This document shows positions 10,425-23,435 of a DNA stretch of 64,000 nt, piece by piece (positions within the stretch are counted from its first letter, which is position 1; the number at the start of each line of letters is the position of its first letter). Where the stretch lies: the NCBI GenBank assembly GCA_027922465.2, contig BQMF02000013.1, positions 186,001 through 250,000 on the forward strand, written 5' to 3'. The notes beneath the pieces are model-generated. The model searched no databases and was not told the origin of the DNA. It saw only the letters and a program-made list of their open reading frames with translations. The translations under genes and the position numbers were made by a program. The DNA comes from Turritopsis dohrnii (lineage: Eukaryota > Cnidaria > Hydrozoa > Anthoathecata > Oceaniidae).

Positions 10425-13400
10425 AATGATCATCATGGATGTAACTTTGAAATTCCAAGTATTTCTGATGCATTCTCGATGCTTCAAATCAAAGGTTTTG
10501 CATCTGATAAGTATGAAGAAGGTACAACGGACGAAAATTATTTTGTGGAGCAGGTAAGACTTGAATAATTTAGTATTATGGATGATTTAGTCAAAGAAGA
10601 ATTTATAAACCCCCAATCTAATGCTTGAATAATTTTCTCTCTTTCGTTTGAAAGACCAACGTTGGTATGACCTCGTTATCCCAGCTCAAAATAGCAAAGT
10701 TTTCACCAGAATAAACGAGTCCATCTTACGTTGAATAAAACTGTATGCATCCGACGCAAGCGAATACCTTCATTGGGATGTTCGTGCATTTTTTTCGACA
10801 TACAAAATCCCTGTTTAAGAGATTTTATCGACTGACTATAAAGAAGAAAGTTGATTGTTTAACAACGAAATCGTTATCTTTCGCTAGGAACTTGCTACTG
10901 AAACACGAAATGAGATCATCAACCTCGATTCAGTCCAATGGAATGATTTTAGTGACAAAGATCAACTGGAAAACAACTTGAATCAATTATTAAGTTGTAA
11001 AAAGCTCATTTTGAAATTAGACGTGAGTTGACGTTTGTTTGTTTTTCCTTCGTCTTTTATTAAAAAAGTTTTTTATTAAAAAAGAAAAGCTTAAGTAAAA
11101 GAAATTCTGTATATTCAAAATGGAGGTTCCCTGTGTCCTTTCAAGCAAACACTTCTGATATATGCAAATCCATTGAAAACTAACTAGAACAAACAAATCC
11201 GGTATAGATTATCAGAAAGCTGGAATTTCTAATCGTCTGGTTCAACTTTGATCTCATCTACTTTAAAATATAAAGTTTTTTTTGGAACTTTACTTTAGAA
11301 TATACCGTTTTTTGGATCTTTTACTTCAGAACATAAAGCTTTTACTATAGAGCCTTACTTTATTAAAAACACACGTTTTCAATTCTTTAGGTTGCAAGAT
11401 TTGATTACGTGCCTGGTATAATAGCTATACCGATATTTCACTGTCCACGCTGCTTAGAATTATGGAAGCATTCTCAAAACGTCCCAGACTATTGTGTAGA
11501 AGATGCCGAACCAACCCGAGGTAATCCAATCTCTCTGGACCAAACTGCCAGTCATGCATTATTGAAAGGGAACAAAGTAAACTACATAAAGTTTCGCGGG
11601 AGAAAGAGGACACAAGTTAATCATTCTTCCGGCAGCCGAAGACGCAAGACAATTATGATGGCTTTTCACAGTGACGAGGAAAAGTTAAGTGAGATCTATG
11701 GAAAGGAAAGTTCTCACGGTGTCCGAGAATACGGAGGATTGGATGCAAGCGAGGCTAGGTTGTTAGTATCGTCTAGTCTAGATGAAGTATTAGAAACAGA
11801 CGGAAAAAAATTCAGTAACACTAGATTGATGCGAAACCAAAGTGGTGTTTCTTTGTATAGTGAAGATAAATTCGGCGGAAAAGCAAGAATAAGAGAAGAG
11901 AGTAAACAAATGACCGACCGGTTGGACTCTACAAAGAAATATTTCAGAACAAAAGCTGAAAACTTCTCTGGAGAGGAGCAAAAAACATTTGCTGAATATG
12001 ATGTAAATATGAGAAATAAGACGGAGAAAAATCTTCGAGCAAAACAAAAACTGGGAAAGAAAAACAGTCTTGATAGAATATTACGTGGATCGTCAGCAGA
12101 TAAAAATGTTCGTTTTAAAGCTAACGACATAGATACTTCTTACACGAAGAACAATTTCCGAAATGAAATGGAATTTGGTGGTAGTGAAGAAGGATCATTG
12201 TATCAAAAAGACCAGGCGTTGGATATGCCTCATACGCCCCATGAACGAATAACGAATCCATTGAAGAAAAAGGGCGCTACTTTACAAGATTGTTCTGAGT
12301 TATGCCCAAGTACAAATAAAACCGCAACAGATATTTTTAATCCTTCAGTGAATGTAGAAGACGAGAAAACTGCTCAAGAAGAAGTAGCAGGCGCAATGAT
12401 TGGAAACAAACGAAATCTGGTCTCTATTGACGAAACAAGAGCTCTAACAAACACAGGTAATTTTATCCCTTACTCTCGTCAGTTATTTATTTACGAATGT
12501 TTACCAAGGGTAGTCTCAGTTCTTTAAGGTACTATTATCAATGAGGGTCCTGCAAAGGAGGCCTTACAGCATTTAAAGCCCCCGTTTGGGTTACGGAAGC
12601 TGTAATGATAGGAACCGCTCAGCCAGACAGCCATCCTAGACATCATTCCTACTCTCTTGCTGAGTGCTAAGCAGAGAGGAGTGACTCACACTGTTATAGT
12701 CGCTGGCATGACTCGGTCGGGGATTGAACCCGCGACCTCTTGAACAGGAAGCGAGCACTCTACCACAAGGCCACCAGTTCAATGAGGGGACATGGTTATT
12801 GAGGGTGATGGCATTGTACCAGTAACTACTCTATTATAGCTAGTTAGCTCTATTAAAGTCTTCAGTATCTTTTGTAAAAAATTAATATGTGTTTGGGGAT
12901 TTTTATCTAGCACAATCCACTGTTTCACAGTTTCGTAAGAAAACACATACAAAAAAACAAAAAAACTCGAATTAACCAATTTCATATTAATCGTGTTGTG
13001 TTGAAATGTAATTTGATTGATTGATTGATTTGCGTGATCACTTAATGTTGTCACGAAAGACATCTGCATATAACAGAGTCCAGCTCAGCGATTATGATTT
13101 AAGTTAGTTGAAGCAAATTTCGATACCAAACTTCAAAATACATTATTTACATGTCGATCCCGGGAAACATGGAAAAGAATTGCCTATTTTTCAAGCATTC
13201 TCGTCAAATGAAAATACATCTTATTTACTTTATGTAGCCACTGATAAAGCTAGCCAAAGAAAGAATACTGAGTTAAAGCTAGCAAGCGACTCAGAAATGT
13301 TTGATCAAATGAATAAATACGGTCGAAGAAGCTCCACCAAAAACCCCGGTGTTTGGAAAAAGGCAAGCATTCCTGAAAAACGAAAGAAATCTGTAGTAAA

Positions 13401-14295
13401 ACACGTTATGGCGACATCAGGAGGTGGTGGGATCCAACAAGTAGTTGATGAGAAGACACAGTCATTAAATGCTTCCATGTCAAGAAGATCGAGCATCCCT
13501 ATATCTACAAACGATCAATACGTGATGCAAGGAGGAAAGCAAGAAATCCAACAGAGGCGATCTTCAAATGCTGGGAGTAGTGTTACTGGTGGTGTTTATG
13601 ATTCGTCTAACAATCTAAGGATGGGTTATATGCAGTCGAAATTTAGTGTTGACAGTGCATTTGAATCCAAAAGTTCCGAATTTCTCGGGGATGACAGGGG
13701 AGCGAGTCCGGATGGAAGAAGAAATATGACGTCACAGCGAATTCGTCTCCGAAGAGGTTTGGTTAATAAGAAAGAACAAAAAACGGATTCAAGAGAAAAT
13801 AAAACGGATCATGGCCTCCCGCCGGTGGAGCTATTGAAATCAGCTGCAAGCAAGACAACATCTTCGTCGCATATTTTGCCGTTGCGTTTATCCGACAGCT
13901 CACAGCCAAGATTACATGCTGGTTGTCTTGACGATTATAAGTTTATTGAAAATAACAGATTGCAGGCTAACACTATCGATAATGAAGTGGAGTCTTTTGA
14001 TCGACCACTTAAAAAGAAAAACATATTCGACAAGAAGGTTTTGACAAAACGAGAAAATCCTGCTGATGGTTTAGTATCCTTACCACCTGAAGCATTATCA
14101 ATACCATCTCCTTCACCATCGATTTCAAGAAAGATTTCCCGCAGCGAGTTATATTGTTTAAACATGATGAAATTTACGAGTACCTTCACATTTTCGTTTT
14201 ATGACTTACCCGAGCAATACCGAAAACAGAACGAACGAATTCGTGGAAAGATTAATAAAAACAAGCAAAGCGAGAGAATAAGAACGAGAAAATAG
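10425..14295 (+). CDS. Unrecognised large disordered protein, four exons (5' end open)
   Basis: Exons 10425-10553, 10888-11022, 11391-12456 and 13196-14295 join in phase (0, 0, 1), each with consensus sites: donors GTAAGA, GTGAGT and GTAATT, acceptors TTTAG, GCTAG, TTTAG and TTTTTCAAG. They encode about 809 residues up to the stop. The first three exons form a short ordered part ending in a CPRC motif just after 11440. The rest is polar, lysine/serine/arginine-rich and low in hydrophobics, typical of a disordered scaffold or nuclear protein. No catalytic domain is visible. No start codon is assigned; the upstream gene at 8470 may supply it. A SINE lies in the last intron. I do not recognise the family. 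Confidence 0.6.
12458..12780 (-). mobile_element. tRNA-derived SINE, minus copy, in an intron
   Basis: The minus strand has a tRNA-like head (GTGGTAGAGTGCTC, then GCGGGTTCAATCCC as B-box) at about 12712-12780, then a unique body reaching an AATAAATAA-like tail near 12475-12490. The same sequence in plus orientation occurs at 58656-58955, with clear identity over about 300 bp. It lies wholly inside the last intron of the gene at 10425-14295. No target duplication was resolved. Confidence 0.75.
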
Positions 14296-14692
14296 TTAAT
14301 TTATTGAAAATAATTTGTAAATATTATAGATAATTTATTCCAAATATAATTACTCAACTCAAAAGATGAAAGTAATTTCATATCTTGTGTATGAAAATGT
14401 AAACAGTACGTTATGTTATGATGACGTATGCGACGAGTACAAATATTTCCATGGGCGTAGTCACTACGCGAGTTGACCAATCAGATTTGATTATTTTAAA
14501 AAGGAATTTTTTAGAAGTTTTCCGTTATCATTTTAATTGATGAGAGTATCAATGACAGATGGCTTACAGAAGACATCTGTTATATGTGAATAAAAAACTT
14601 CTGTCAGATCGATTCACGATAGTCGTCACTCATAAAATATAAAAATGTTTATTAAAACTTCTAGTAGATGAGGAGGAAGGAAAAAGGAAAAG

Positions 14693-17659
14693 ATGAGGAT
14701 CCACTTGGTTTTCGTTATCGGTTTTGTATTGCTCCACGACTCTTTTAGCAAATATATGGTTCCCTTAGCGCGGAAGTGGACCGACTTAGTAAGTTTTGCA
14801 TTTTATTGTTAAAAGTCGGATTTTATAAGTGCTGCTAATTTCTTGACGGTTTTACTTTGCAGTTCTGTCGCTCTAATAAAGACTGTGGTGAAGGGAGGTG
14901 CTGCAAAGGTTTTATTTGTTTATCGTATCTCCAAGAAGGAGAGTTATGTTTACTCCAGGTACTTATAATATTATCTATTGTTAGATCAATCAACGTTTTG
15001 ACACATAGCCTTTGTTTTTAAGTTGTTTACTTGAAAAAATACTTTATTTGAAAACAAACCTTACTTATAAACTTTCTATATGCTTTTCAAAACCGGAGTG
15101 ACGTCAATGTATATGTAGATACAATTCCTGATTGTTATCCAGGAATTCGAGAAACTGAGTGTTTTTGATAGTCAACTGCCTTGTTAAGTCAAGTCCTTGC
15201 AAATGTATAGCAGAGTATATAGTTTATATAAACAAAATACGATTTCTATGAATTAACTTGTTCATGAAAAAGTGCTGAAAGATATTGCATACTTCAGCCT
15301 TGATAAGCTTTATGATTTATGTATAAAAAAGGTGTGTTACTATTGACCAACCTCGTATTCAGGGTTTCTTGCCTGTTGGTATGAAAAGCAAGAAACCCTG
15401 GGTGGAAGGTTGACTATTGGCTACATTATTATTCTATATTGGCTCAAGATTTTGGTAAGCGAGGAAGATTTTTTTCTTCTATCATCCAATGAAAAACTGA
15501 AACCATTTATGCTAAGACCATTGGTTTTATACAGAAAAAACAGTACAATACCTTATTTGTAAACACTTGTAAATCAATGGGCAAAATCGTCAAAAAATCA
15601 CTGCGACGGAGAGCACTTTTATCGAAATTAAGTGTACATTTCGATAGAAATGCACTCCTTCGCAAAGATTTTTCAACGAATGTACCGGCTGGGAAACAGC
15701 AGACTACTTTTATATTAAGAAATGAAGAGGATATTTCAGTTGTGGTGAGGACCAGTTCACATTTAGAGCAAAGCAAAATTCCTGCCAAAAAACTTCGTCG
15801 ACAAAACTTTCGGACAGATTTTAAAAAATTCGGAAGATTAACTTAATTAATTAGTCAGCGACCGTTTACGGTGCTGACTATTGGTTTCCATTTTGTCGTT
15901 TTTTTTCGTCCAAAAATTTTTCCCGTAGAACTTTCTAGAAGCTTCTAGAACTTTTTATCTCCCGAACAAAATGGCCACCAGTTATTGACGTCAAGAAAGA
16001 AAACGCTGTTCTTATTATGGAACCAGATGACTTAATTTGTACACATTGAAAACAGAGTAAACATCAAGCTCTACGTTGTACTTACACGTGAAGTCTAAAA
16101 CAAAGGAAATTTTAAATTTCAGGTTAAAGATATTCTATGAAGTTCATTTCCATTGCAAAAAACGCAAGTGTGTCAATAATAGTCAAAGCTTTGATATCTT
16201 CAGAATAATTCACTTCCTAATTCGCAATTTGTGTAAAAGTAGCCATGAACATTATTAAAACTGTTTAAAAAGTCGATACAGCAAAAATAAAACTGGTAAA
16301 ATTCTGGGAACTAATACGAACGGTGTCAACAAATAAACTAGCTCTTGGTCATCTCATATATGACAGCACAGTCTGTAGAAAAAAGTTTTTTCTACAGACT
16401 GTGATGACAGGGCACGATAGATTTCCTAAAATCTAGTGTTGTTTGATATTATCTATGAAATCAAAAAAAGCAAAATATCAAGTATTTTCAGTTAGCGTAA
16501 TGAGCTAAAAGTCTCATTTTTATGTACGCCTATTTGATTAGAATTCGAATGAATTCTAATTTCGTGGATTAAGTTATAAAATATCAGGTTATGTACTTTA
16601 AAAAAAAAAGGTAATCTACTTTTAAATGTTTGATATGAAAAAGCTTCCAAATTACGAAGGCTGCGTCCTTCATTAGAATTTACATTGGGTTTTTGGTAGA
16701 GTCCCGCAGACTCTAAATCGCAGACTAATTGCCATTTCGGCCGGAGTAGTAGGAGTAGTAGTAGGAGTAGGAGTAGTAGTAGGAGTCCGCGGGTGTTTTA
16801 ATACGGTATTCGCTTGCGCTGCTACCGTAAAAAGCGAGAATCAGGACGTCAAAATTTGTGGTGGAGAGATAAGGAAAACCTGCAAGTAACGTTACTGAAA
16901 AGAAATCTCACGATCTTGGACTTGTTTACTTTTTTTTTGACTGGCTCTAACTACGCCTCTGGTTGAAGAAAATGATTGAATTCGCAGATTATCAGCTTAT
17001 GCATGTCTGTCGCTGACTTTGCGGCCTTTCAAGGCTGCTTTATTTATATTAAAACATGAAATCCAGATTTTCAAATTATGTTGAAACAAAAGATTGTTTC
17101 CAAAGCGGCCGTATTGCACACGTCTTTCCTTATAAAAAACCCATTGAGGGGCTTTTTTCCAAGAATGTCTTAATCTTCTTTAGGATTTGATTTGTTTCTC
17201 TGCTGAGAAAAAAGAATATGATCGTGTAATATCACTGGAGTTTTTTTCATTATAAAAGATCGAGTTTCTCAGATGATCAGTAAAAGTACCCCCAGAAAAA
17301 GTTTTGATGTTATAAATTTTTGGAATTATCGAAATTTCGGACGAATGTTTCGGAATGTCGAAACTTTCTTACGTTTTATATAACGCGAAAACAAATTTTA
17401 TCCATCATTTTAGCTTCGGGAACTCAAATTACTAATATTTTTGTTGTCGATTTAGGACAAATGGAAGGTTGGTTGTGGATGCCAGGAAGGTTTTGTTTGT
17501 ACAAGAAAATACAAGTTTCCGAAATCATTATTATGGAGATGTTATAACAACACTGATGATGGAGATAAAAAAGATGCAAGTGGTTGGAATTTGAGATCAC
17601 TTGCTCATCGACGGCAATATGGAGAAGCAATGGAATTTGTGAACGAAATACCTAAATAA
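14693..17659 (+). CDS. Secreted ten-cysteine protein, colipase/Dickkopf/prokineticin-like
   Basis: Three phase-0 exons, 14693-14788, 14863-14958 and 17456-17659, join into 131 residues. The first exon encodes a signal peptide (hydrophobic run LVFVIGFVLL, residues 4-13). Exons 2 and 3 carry ten cysteines in the order C-x5-C-x4-CC-x4-C-x9-C, then C-x-C-x5-C-x13-C (residues 34-93), followed by a hydrophilic tail. CC after C-x5-C-x4 and CxC opening the second half are the hallmark of the colipase-like fold shared by Dickkopf Cys-2 domains, prokineticins/AVIT proteins and astakines. One ten-Cys domain without a second Cys-rich domain argues against a full Dickkopf. No AVIT start is seen. The receptor is unknown: a Wnt co-receptor, a prokineticin-type GPCR or a lipid partner are all possible. 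Intron 2 (2.5 kb) holds two repeats. The ATG chosen is the only one giving a signal peptide in frame. Confidence 0.75.
15357..15412. repeat. Short inverted repeat
   Basis: CAGGGTTTCTTGC is followed after a short loop by GCAAGAAACCCTG, and the outer CCAACCT/AGGTTG also pair. It is a compact hairpin inside intron 2 of the ten-cysteine gene, perhaps a mini-MITE. Confidence 0.5.
15574..15693. mobile_element. Palindromic ~120-bp MITE, copy 1
   Basis: Both halves are inverted copies (TGGGCAAAATCGTCAAAAAA on the left; the right half ends in a diverged GGCTGGG). Family consensus ends are CCCAGTGGGCAAA / TTTGCCCACTGGG. The hairpin explains why frames are open on both strands here. Other copies in the window: 20253, 27185, 27633, 28833, 40873 and 42727, plus a fragment at 39911. 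Confidence 0.7.
16362..16410. repeat. Perfect short hairpin
   Basis: CACAGTCTGTAGAAAAAA is followed directly by its reverse complement TTTTTTCTACAGACTGTG. The loop is nearly absent. It lies in the intron just before the solo end of element A. Confidence 0.6.
16470..16827. mobile_element. Solo end of element A, inverted relative to 4.4 kb copy
   Basis: Matches the first 370 bp or so of the element at 4432 in reverse complement, including the GGCCGGAG plus GTAGTA tract and the terminus ending GCTGCTACCG/TA at 16827-16829. No partner terminus is found within the intron, so this is a truncated or one-ended copy. Confidence 0.7.
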
Positions 17660-20600
17660 GTTTCAATAACACCAAATACTTCGTACCTTTTCGTCACCTC
17701 CATAAAATTTCATCACTTTTGTCTGATACAGTAGACTTTTAAAGATAATGAACTATCATAAGGTCGAGAAAAAAAGTGTCAGCAGTTTTCTTGTGGGGTA
17801 ATCTCCACGAGGGAACCAATCACTTTTTTAATTTGTTTGAACGCTTTGTTAATAAAAAACAGCTGTTCGTTCCCAGATCATCTTTCAATTGTTCTATTTC
17901 TACTGATTAGCAGTATAGCGCAACTTACTCTCAGCTCTACATTTAACAGTTCATTATCTTTAAACAGCAAATTAAAGCAGACTTTTTCGTTAATTGCATT
18001 CAAATATTCAACTCCCCTTTTATTTAATCTGAATATGAATGACTTTGCGAGAAAGAAAAAATCTTTTATCTGGAGTTAATGAAATTACACCAAGTTTTCT
18101 CTTGTAGCATCTGTATTATCATCTTGAGAACCTTTTTGTTAATTTTTTCAACTTTGTTTATAAAGAAAGTTTCTTCAAAAACATGGAAGATTTACTAAGT
18201 AGAGATGTATAAACAGCATCATAAAACAGCTTTGTGAATCCGAGAAATGTGTCGAGGTAGCCTAGTGCTTGAGTAACTTTCGTAATAAATATTAAAGCCG
18301 TAAATTATTGGAGGCCACTTCTCACAGACCGTGCTCGAAACTTGGCATATAGGCGAGAGAAATTAACTCCAAGTTGTGAGTCCGCGGGCAGAAGAGTTAT
18401 GACTGGATAATTTTATATTCGCGTATTCGAAATGACATACCCTAATGGAATCTGAACAAGGAAGACAAAATGTCTATAGTTACATGAACAAAAAGGAAAA
18501 GTTAAGTTTTTGGTTTTTATTTTCTTTTCGGTTTTAATTTTCAGTCAGTCAATAAGATCTGTTACACTCTCAATAATAAATCTTCATAGAATAGTATTTT
18601 TCGAACTTATTCGATCATAAATATGTAAACATAAAACGAGGTAAGCAAACAGATAACCATCGTGTAAAACCAAACAACCTCATCTGTCAGCTTAGCTAGT
18701 TATTTTCCAAGTGGCATCAATTATATACAAACAAGCTAGCATATATACATTCAAAAAAACAACATAACAAGCCATATTTCAAGATGGTGATAAGCTAAGT
18801 GTGAAGAGGATCTGTAAAATGTAAACAAAACAAAACAAAACAAACACGGGGGGACGAATGAACATATAGACAAATATTGAAAAACTTTTAATAACGTAGT
18901 GATTGTACTGAAACGACAATGTAAATAAGTGAAGTGGAAAGTTATTATCTGATTCCTGACGATGTGAAGAACAAAGTTTAGCTAGTTTTCGTCACCGTAA
19001 CATTAGGGTTAATCTGGTCCAGAGCGTCATGTACGGATGAAGCAGCGTTAATCCGATTAAATATTATGTATCACTTTATAGATTGCTTGAAAATTTGAGT
19101 ACAGTATTTCGATTAGGATCTAATGATTAAATATACTTTTAATAAACTTTGCAATAAATAAGCAATAAATCCAAGCCGACTTTGTAAAGTCAACATAAAA
19201 TAACGAATGCCGTATATACAGAAATAGATTTTTGCTAATTAGGACGTTTTTAAATATCTCTCCATTAATTTCAAACACACTTTTAAACTTCCTGTAACGG
19301 TTATACATTTAATATTCAATACTAAAGATACGAGCTTTAGAAAGTTTAAGGTCAACTCTCTCTATGAGCGGAAACGGTGTGAAAGGCACGTGTATTGCAA
19401 TAAATTATTAGGTACCAATTAATTGGATTTACTCAGTGGTTTTTGGTGAGGGCTTTTACGTCCAAGTGAAAATTCCGTTCCCTTTCCAACATAACACAAG
19501 AACGACAAGCCATTGGTGGAAAAACCACAGGGGTATTGAATAATTTATTTCAGTACTGTAGACCTCTTGTTCGAACACTATCTTTTGTCTTATACTCTTT
19601 CAAAAGTCACAATAGCATTTATCTGCTTTTCATGAATAGTTTGCAAAAGAACGAGTTTATAAAATCATATGAACTAACTAAACTAAAAACATGGTGTGTT
19701 GGTCGAAGGAACAAATTAACATGTGAAAAAATTTAAGCAATTCCATTTTCTGACATTTTTAAAAAGAAATCTAAAAAATACAAAGCAGTCAAAGAGATTC
19801 GATTTCAAAGCAAAATCGACTCGAACTTTTTCACTTGAAGATTTCTCCTCCTCACCAGCGCCTCATGATATAATAGGCCATTCAACCCAGAATGCAACTT
19901 GATGTGGAAGGCCAACACAATATCAAAAACAATGACAATAATAAAATTCACCAATTGCGATGAAAATGTTGTTGGAACATAAAAAAACACCCATAGCAAT
20001 TTAAGTCACAAACTAAAGTTCAAAATAGGAACTACCAACAATTTTAAAGAACTGTATATCTATGCATATATATTATTTTATCTTTCATATTATTTAAACT
20101 TTTGCTGTTTGAAATATTCACAGGATGGGCATTAATATTGTGAATGGAGACAAATTTGTAATTCTAATACCTATTTCAACGAATTTTGACCAATCGAATT
20201 TGGTTGTTATAGAAGAGTTTCCTAAAATTTCTAAATAACCATAAAATATCTCCCCAGTGGGCAAAATCATCAAGAAGTCACTGTGATGAAGAGCATTTTC
20301 TTTTGAAATAGTGTGTTTATTTCTATAGAAATGCACTCCTCGCAGTGATTTTTTAACAAATGTGACTGCTGGGCCTACCTAAGTTAGCTTGTCTCCCTTT
20401 TGGGTTTTTTTTTTTAAAGTTTTTAACATCATGCTTACATTTAAACTGCTTCTCAGTAAACTCGGTCGGTACAGTTTTGAAGTTTAGTTATCTTTTAAAT
20501 ATGTTAGACATCTGTGAATGCAGTGAGACTGTTTCTGTCTTGTTCTGTGTTTACTCTTCTTGTACGTGGGGGGAACAGTATGTTTGTTAAACTCTTGTTG

Positions 20601-20879
20601 GGTTGCGTCTTTAAAATCTAGTGCAAAGTAAAATAAACAAATTGGAATGATTGGATCGAAAAGATTGATGTGAACTTACCTTCACTTCGAATTAAATCGT
20701 CAACACCATATCTTTAATCTATCTTTTAAACTAATTGTATAATCCCTGAACCTACTCATGAAGGAGGTTATTTTAAAAAACGAAAAACAAACCATAACTT
20801 CCTCTTTCACGCACTAATTCTTCAGATTTTACATTGAGAATGAAATTGAATCTAAATGTACTAACCTGATGACAAATAA
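17660..20879. other. Intergenic, no gene recognised
   Basis: About 3.2 kb without recognisable coding exons. It contains one palindromic MITE (20253-20373) and a GTTTT/CAAAA-rich patch near 18820-18845. The last few hundred bases probably include the 3' untranslated region of RBM45 (minus strand). Confidence 0.4.
20253..20373. mobile_element. Palindromic ~120-bp MITE, copy 2
   Basis: CCCAGTGGGCAAAATCATC at the left end and a diverged inverted match ending GACTGCTGGG at the right, with the characteristic centre containing CTATAGAAATGCACTCC. It belongs to the family described at 15574. Confidence 0.7.
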
Positions 20880-23435
20880 CTATGTTCGTGGTCTCTTTCT
20901 TGCAGTTTCGGCTGATTTTGGTGGTTCTGCTTGAAGCACTTTCAGTTTCTTACCCAAAACTTCTGCACCATGTAATACTTGCATTGCTCTTTTCGCCGAT
21001 TCAACACTAGCAAATTTTGCGTAACCAAAATTTTTGTTTCTTAACATGAAAACATCGATTAAATCTCCAAAACGGCAGAATATGTCCTTCAAAACAGTAT
21101 CTGGGGGTGGAGTTGGATGACAGACAATAAAGAGTCTCTCCGCACATGTTTCTGAATCTACGACAGGTTGAACTGCAGGTAATTGAGCCGAGCAATAGGA
21201 CATCACTGACGGCTGAGGTGTCCCGGATAAATCTATCTGTGATGTTCTTACAGTTTGTACAGAATTGTCGTCATCTGGTGCATAACGAACAATCAACTTA
21301 TAGCCGGGAGGATATTCAAATCCATTTAATTTTTCCTTGGCATATATTGCCGATCCAACTGCATTAAAAACCACAACTGCAATACCTTTCGATTCACCAG
21401 TTGAGTAATTCTTTTTTAAATCACATAGTTCTAAACCAGGTATTAAATCAAAAAGCCTCGCAAGTTGTTCCTGAGTAACAGTTGGGCAAACTTGAACTTG
21501 CAGTCTATTTCCTATGGTTGATGTTGACCTTTCCTGAAAACCAATACCAAAACTGTGTGACATAGAATTTTGGATATCAATGCGATTATTATTCGTTGAT
21601 AAACCAAGTGCAGCTAGGTCGACATTTCCACCGATACTATTAATATGTTGTGATGGATTGTCAGAAATTGCTAAGTCTCTCTTCAATTTTGCAGACTTTG
21701 GTTCAGCCATAACTGCTCTGTACGACTTATCACAGTTTTCCACTGCCAGAGCTGCAGTATATGCCCGTTTGAATTTAACATATCCAAAGCCTTTCTTCTC
21801 ACCAGTCTTTCTATCTTTAACAATTTGAACGTACTCTATTTCACCAAATTCTTCAAAAGCCTTTTTTAATGCTTTTTCATCCATCCCTTTTGGTATAACA
21901 ACAAACAGCCTTGTGAGGGCTGTTTCATCGTTGAAGTCTTCTGTAGATTTTGAAGATTTTGGTTGGGCTATGATCACCTAAATATTATAGCAGATAAAAT
22001 ATACAAGCAAGTGTCTCAGGAAAACAACGTTTGGTTAGCCCAAACCAACCTATAGTAAACCTATGTTATTTCATTCCAAACAGGAATTCATAGTTCGAAA
22101 CTTAAGCTTAATAGGCCTGATTTAAACTTGAAAAACACATGTACTCCTATTAAAGACATTGGAATCTCTAGAAGCAAAGCAAACAGCCTTAACTTTCACA
22201 TACAAAGCAACCTAAGAATACAATAACATAATGGAAACACACTGACATAAAAAACACTTTTCAGCATGCAAAAATTAACTGGTCTATGGTAAATATGGTC
22301 TATCGTAAATAGAATCTCAATATTGATAAAATGTTAATAAAATCATAGGCACAAAACAACCGACAGAGTTTAAGTTTAACATGAAAGTCAGTTTGAATCC
22401 ACTACACTGATAAGCAGTTTAAGAATGCAGGGTACAAATGTAGAGAAAAAATTCAGGCAAAAATTTTGGGGACTGGAACTTGTGACATAATATTTGATTG
22501 ATAATATTTGTAATAGCTACAAAGTTTATTTTCATGAAAATGAGGGAACAGAACACACACTGTCTTGGGTGGAAAGAGAGACACCTTTGGCTTCTATCAT
22601 ATTCTCAGTTCCATTTGTTTGTCTGTTACACAAAATGTTAGATCAACTTGTGTTATTGTCCTTTGTCAGTCTCAAATCACTACATTGCATACAGGACATG
22701 TTATTTAGGGGCAAATACCATAAGGACCATAATGTTTTTGCTGCAACATTTGGTATATGGGGACTAGTGGTGACATCACTGAAAGAAACATTTGACCAAC
22801 ATGTCACCTTTCCAATTGGCTTTCCAAAGATAAATTTTACAGTATGGTGATGGAAGTAGAAAAAAAACATATGCAGAGAGTAAACATATAGGATGTCAAA
22901 TGATGCAATTTTGATGGCTATTGACTTACGTCACACAGAAATAATATGTATATAATACCTTTAACTGTTTAGCATCATCGTCATCAGCTAATTTTTTTCC
23001 ATCCATATTTTCAACGGCGAGGCAAGCTTCTGACATTTTCGAAAACTTCACATATGCTACTCCTCTATTTTCTTTAGTTTGCTTATCTTTTACAACCCAA
23101 ACATCCTCAACGATGCCATACTGTTCGAATGCCCTTTTGAGTACTTCACTTGAATGGTGTTTACTACATACGACAAAAACCCGAGAAAAAGGAGGCTTAT
23201 CATGATCGACTTGGTTGCCAAACATAGACTTTTGGTCTCTATCTCTTGAAGATTGAGAATCTCGCCGCTCACGTTGTTTGCTGACATCGTTTTTGGAACT
23301 ATTTTGTTGTGCTAAGTCTATTTGCGAGCCATTAAACTGTTGCGCAGATAATCCACCAACAACAGGCATTTGATAGTTATAAGAATAGTAATCATACGTC
23401 GGATACACACCATTTGTAACTGGTGGGACAGCCAT
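20880..23435 (-). CDS. RBM45: RNA-binding protein 45 (four RRMs)
   Basis: Two exons on the minus strand: 22959-23435 (ATG, donor AAG/GTATTA) and 20880-21977 (acceptor TTTAG, stop TAG), phase 0, giving 524 residues. RRM1 starts near residue 84 (RVFVVC, GVAYVKF). RRM2 starts near 181 (RLFVVIP, GFGYVKF). A degenerate RRM3 lies near 316-390 (LFDLIPGLE, AIYAKEKLNGFEYPPG). RRM4 lies near 440-515 (RLFIVCHP, FGYAKF). The protein ends in a basic RKRPRT, a likely nuclear signal. Order, spacing and the WVVKDKQTKE and DIFCRFG motifs match animal RBM45 (human is about 475 residues). RBM45 is a nuclear RNA-binding protein that binds GA-rich RNA and has been tied to splicing and m6A factors. The N-terminal 80 residues are Tyr/Gln/Ser-rich and look disordered. 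A possible donor (CAG/GTTAGT) lies just after the stop. Confidence 0.93.

Noticed and set aside
15507..15846. Antisense pair of open frames with KKSLRRRALLSK-type products
   Set aside because: They lie on a palindromic MITE, whose inverted halves keep frames open on both strands; similar peptides recur at each other copy.
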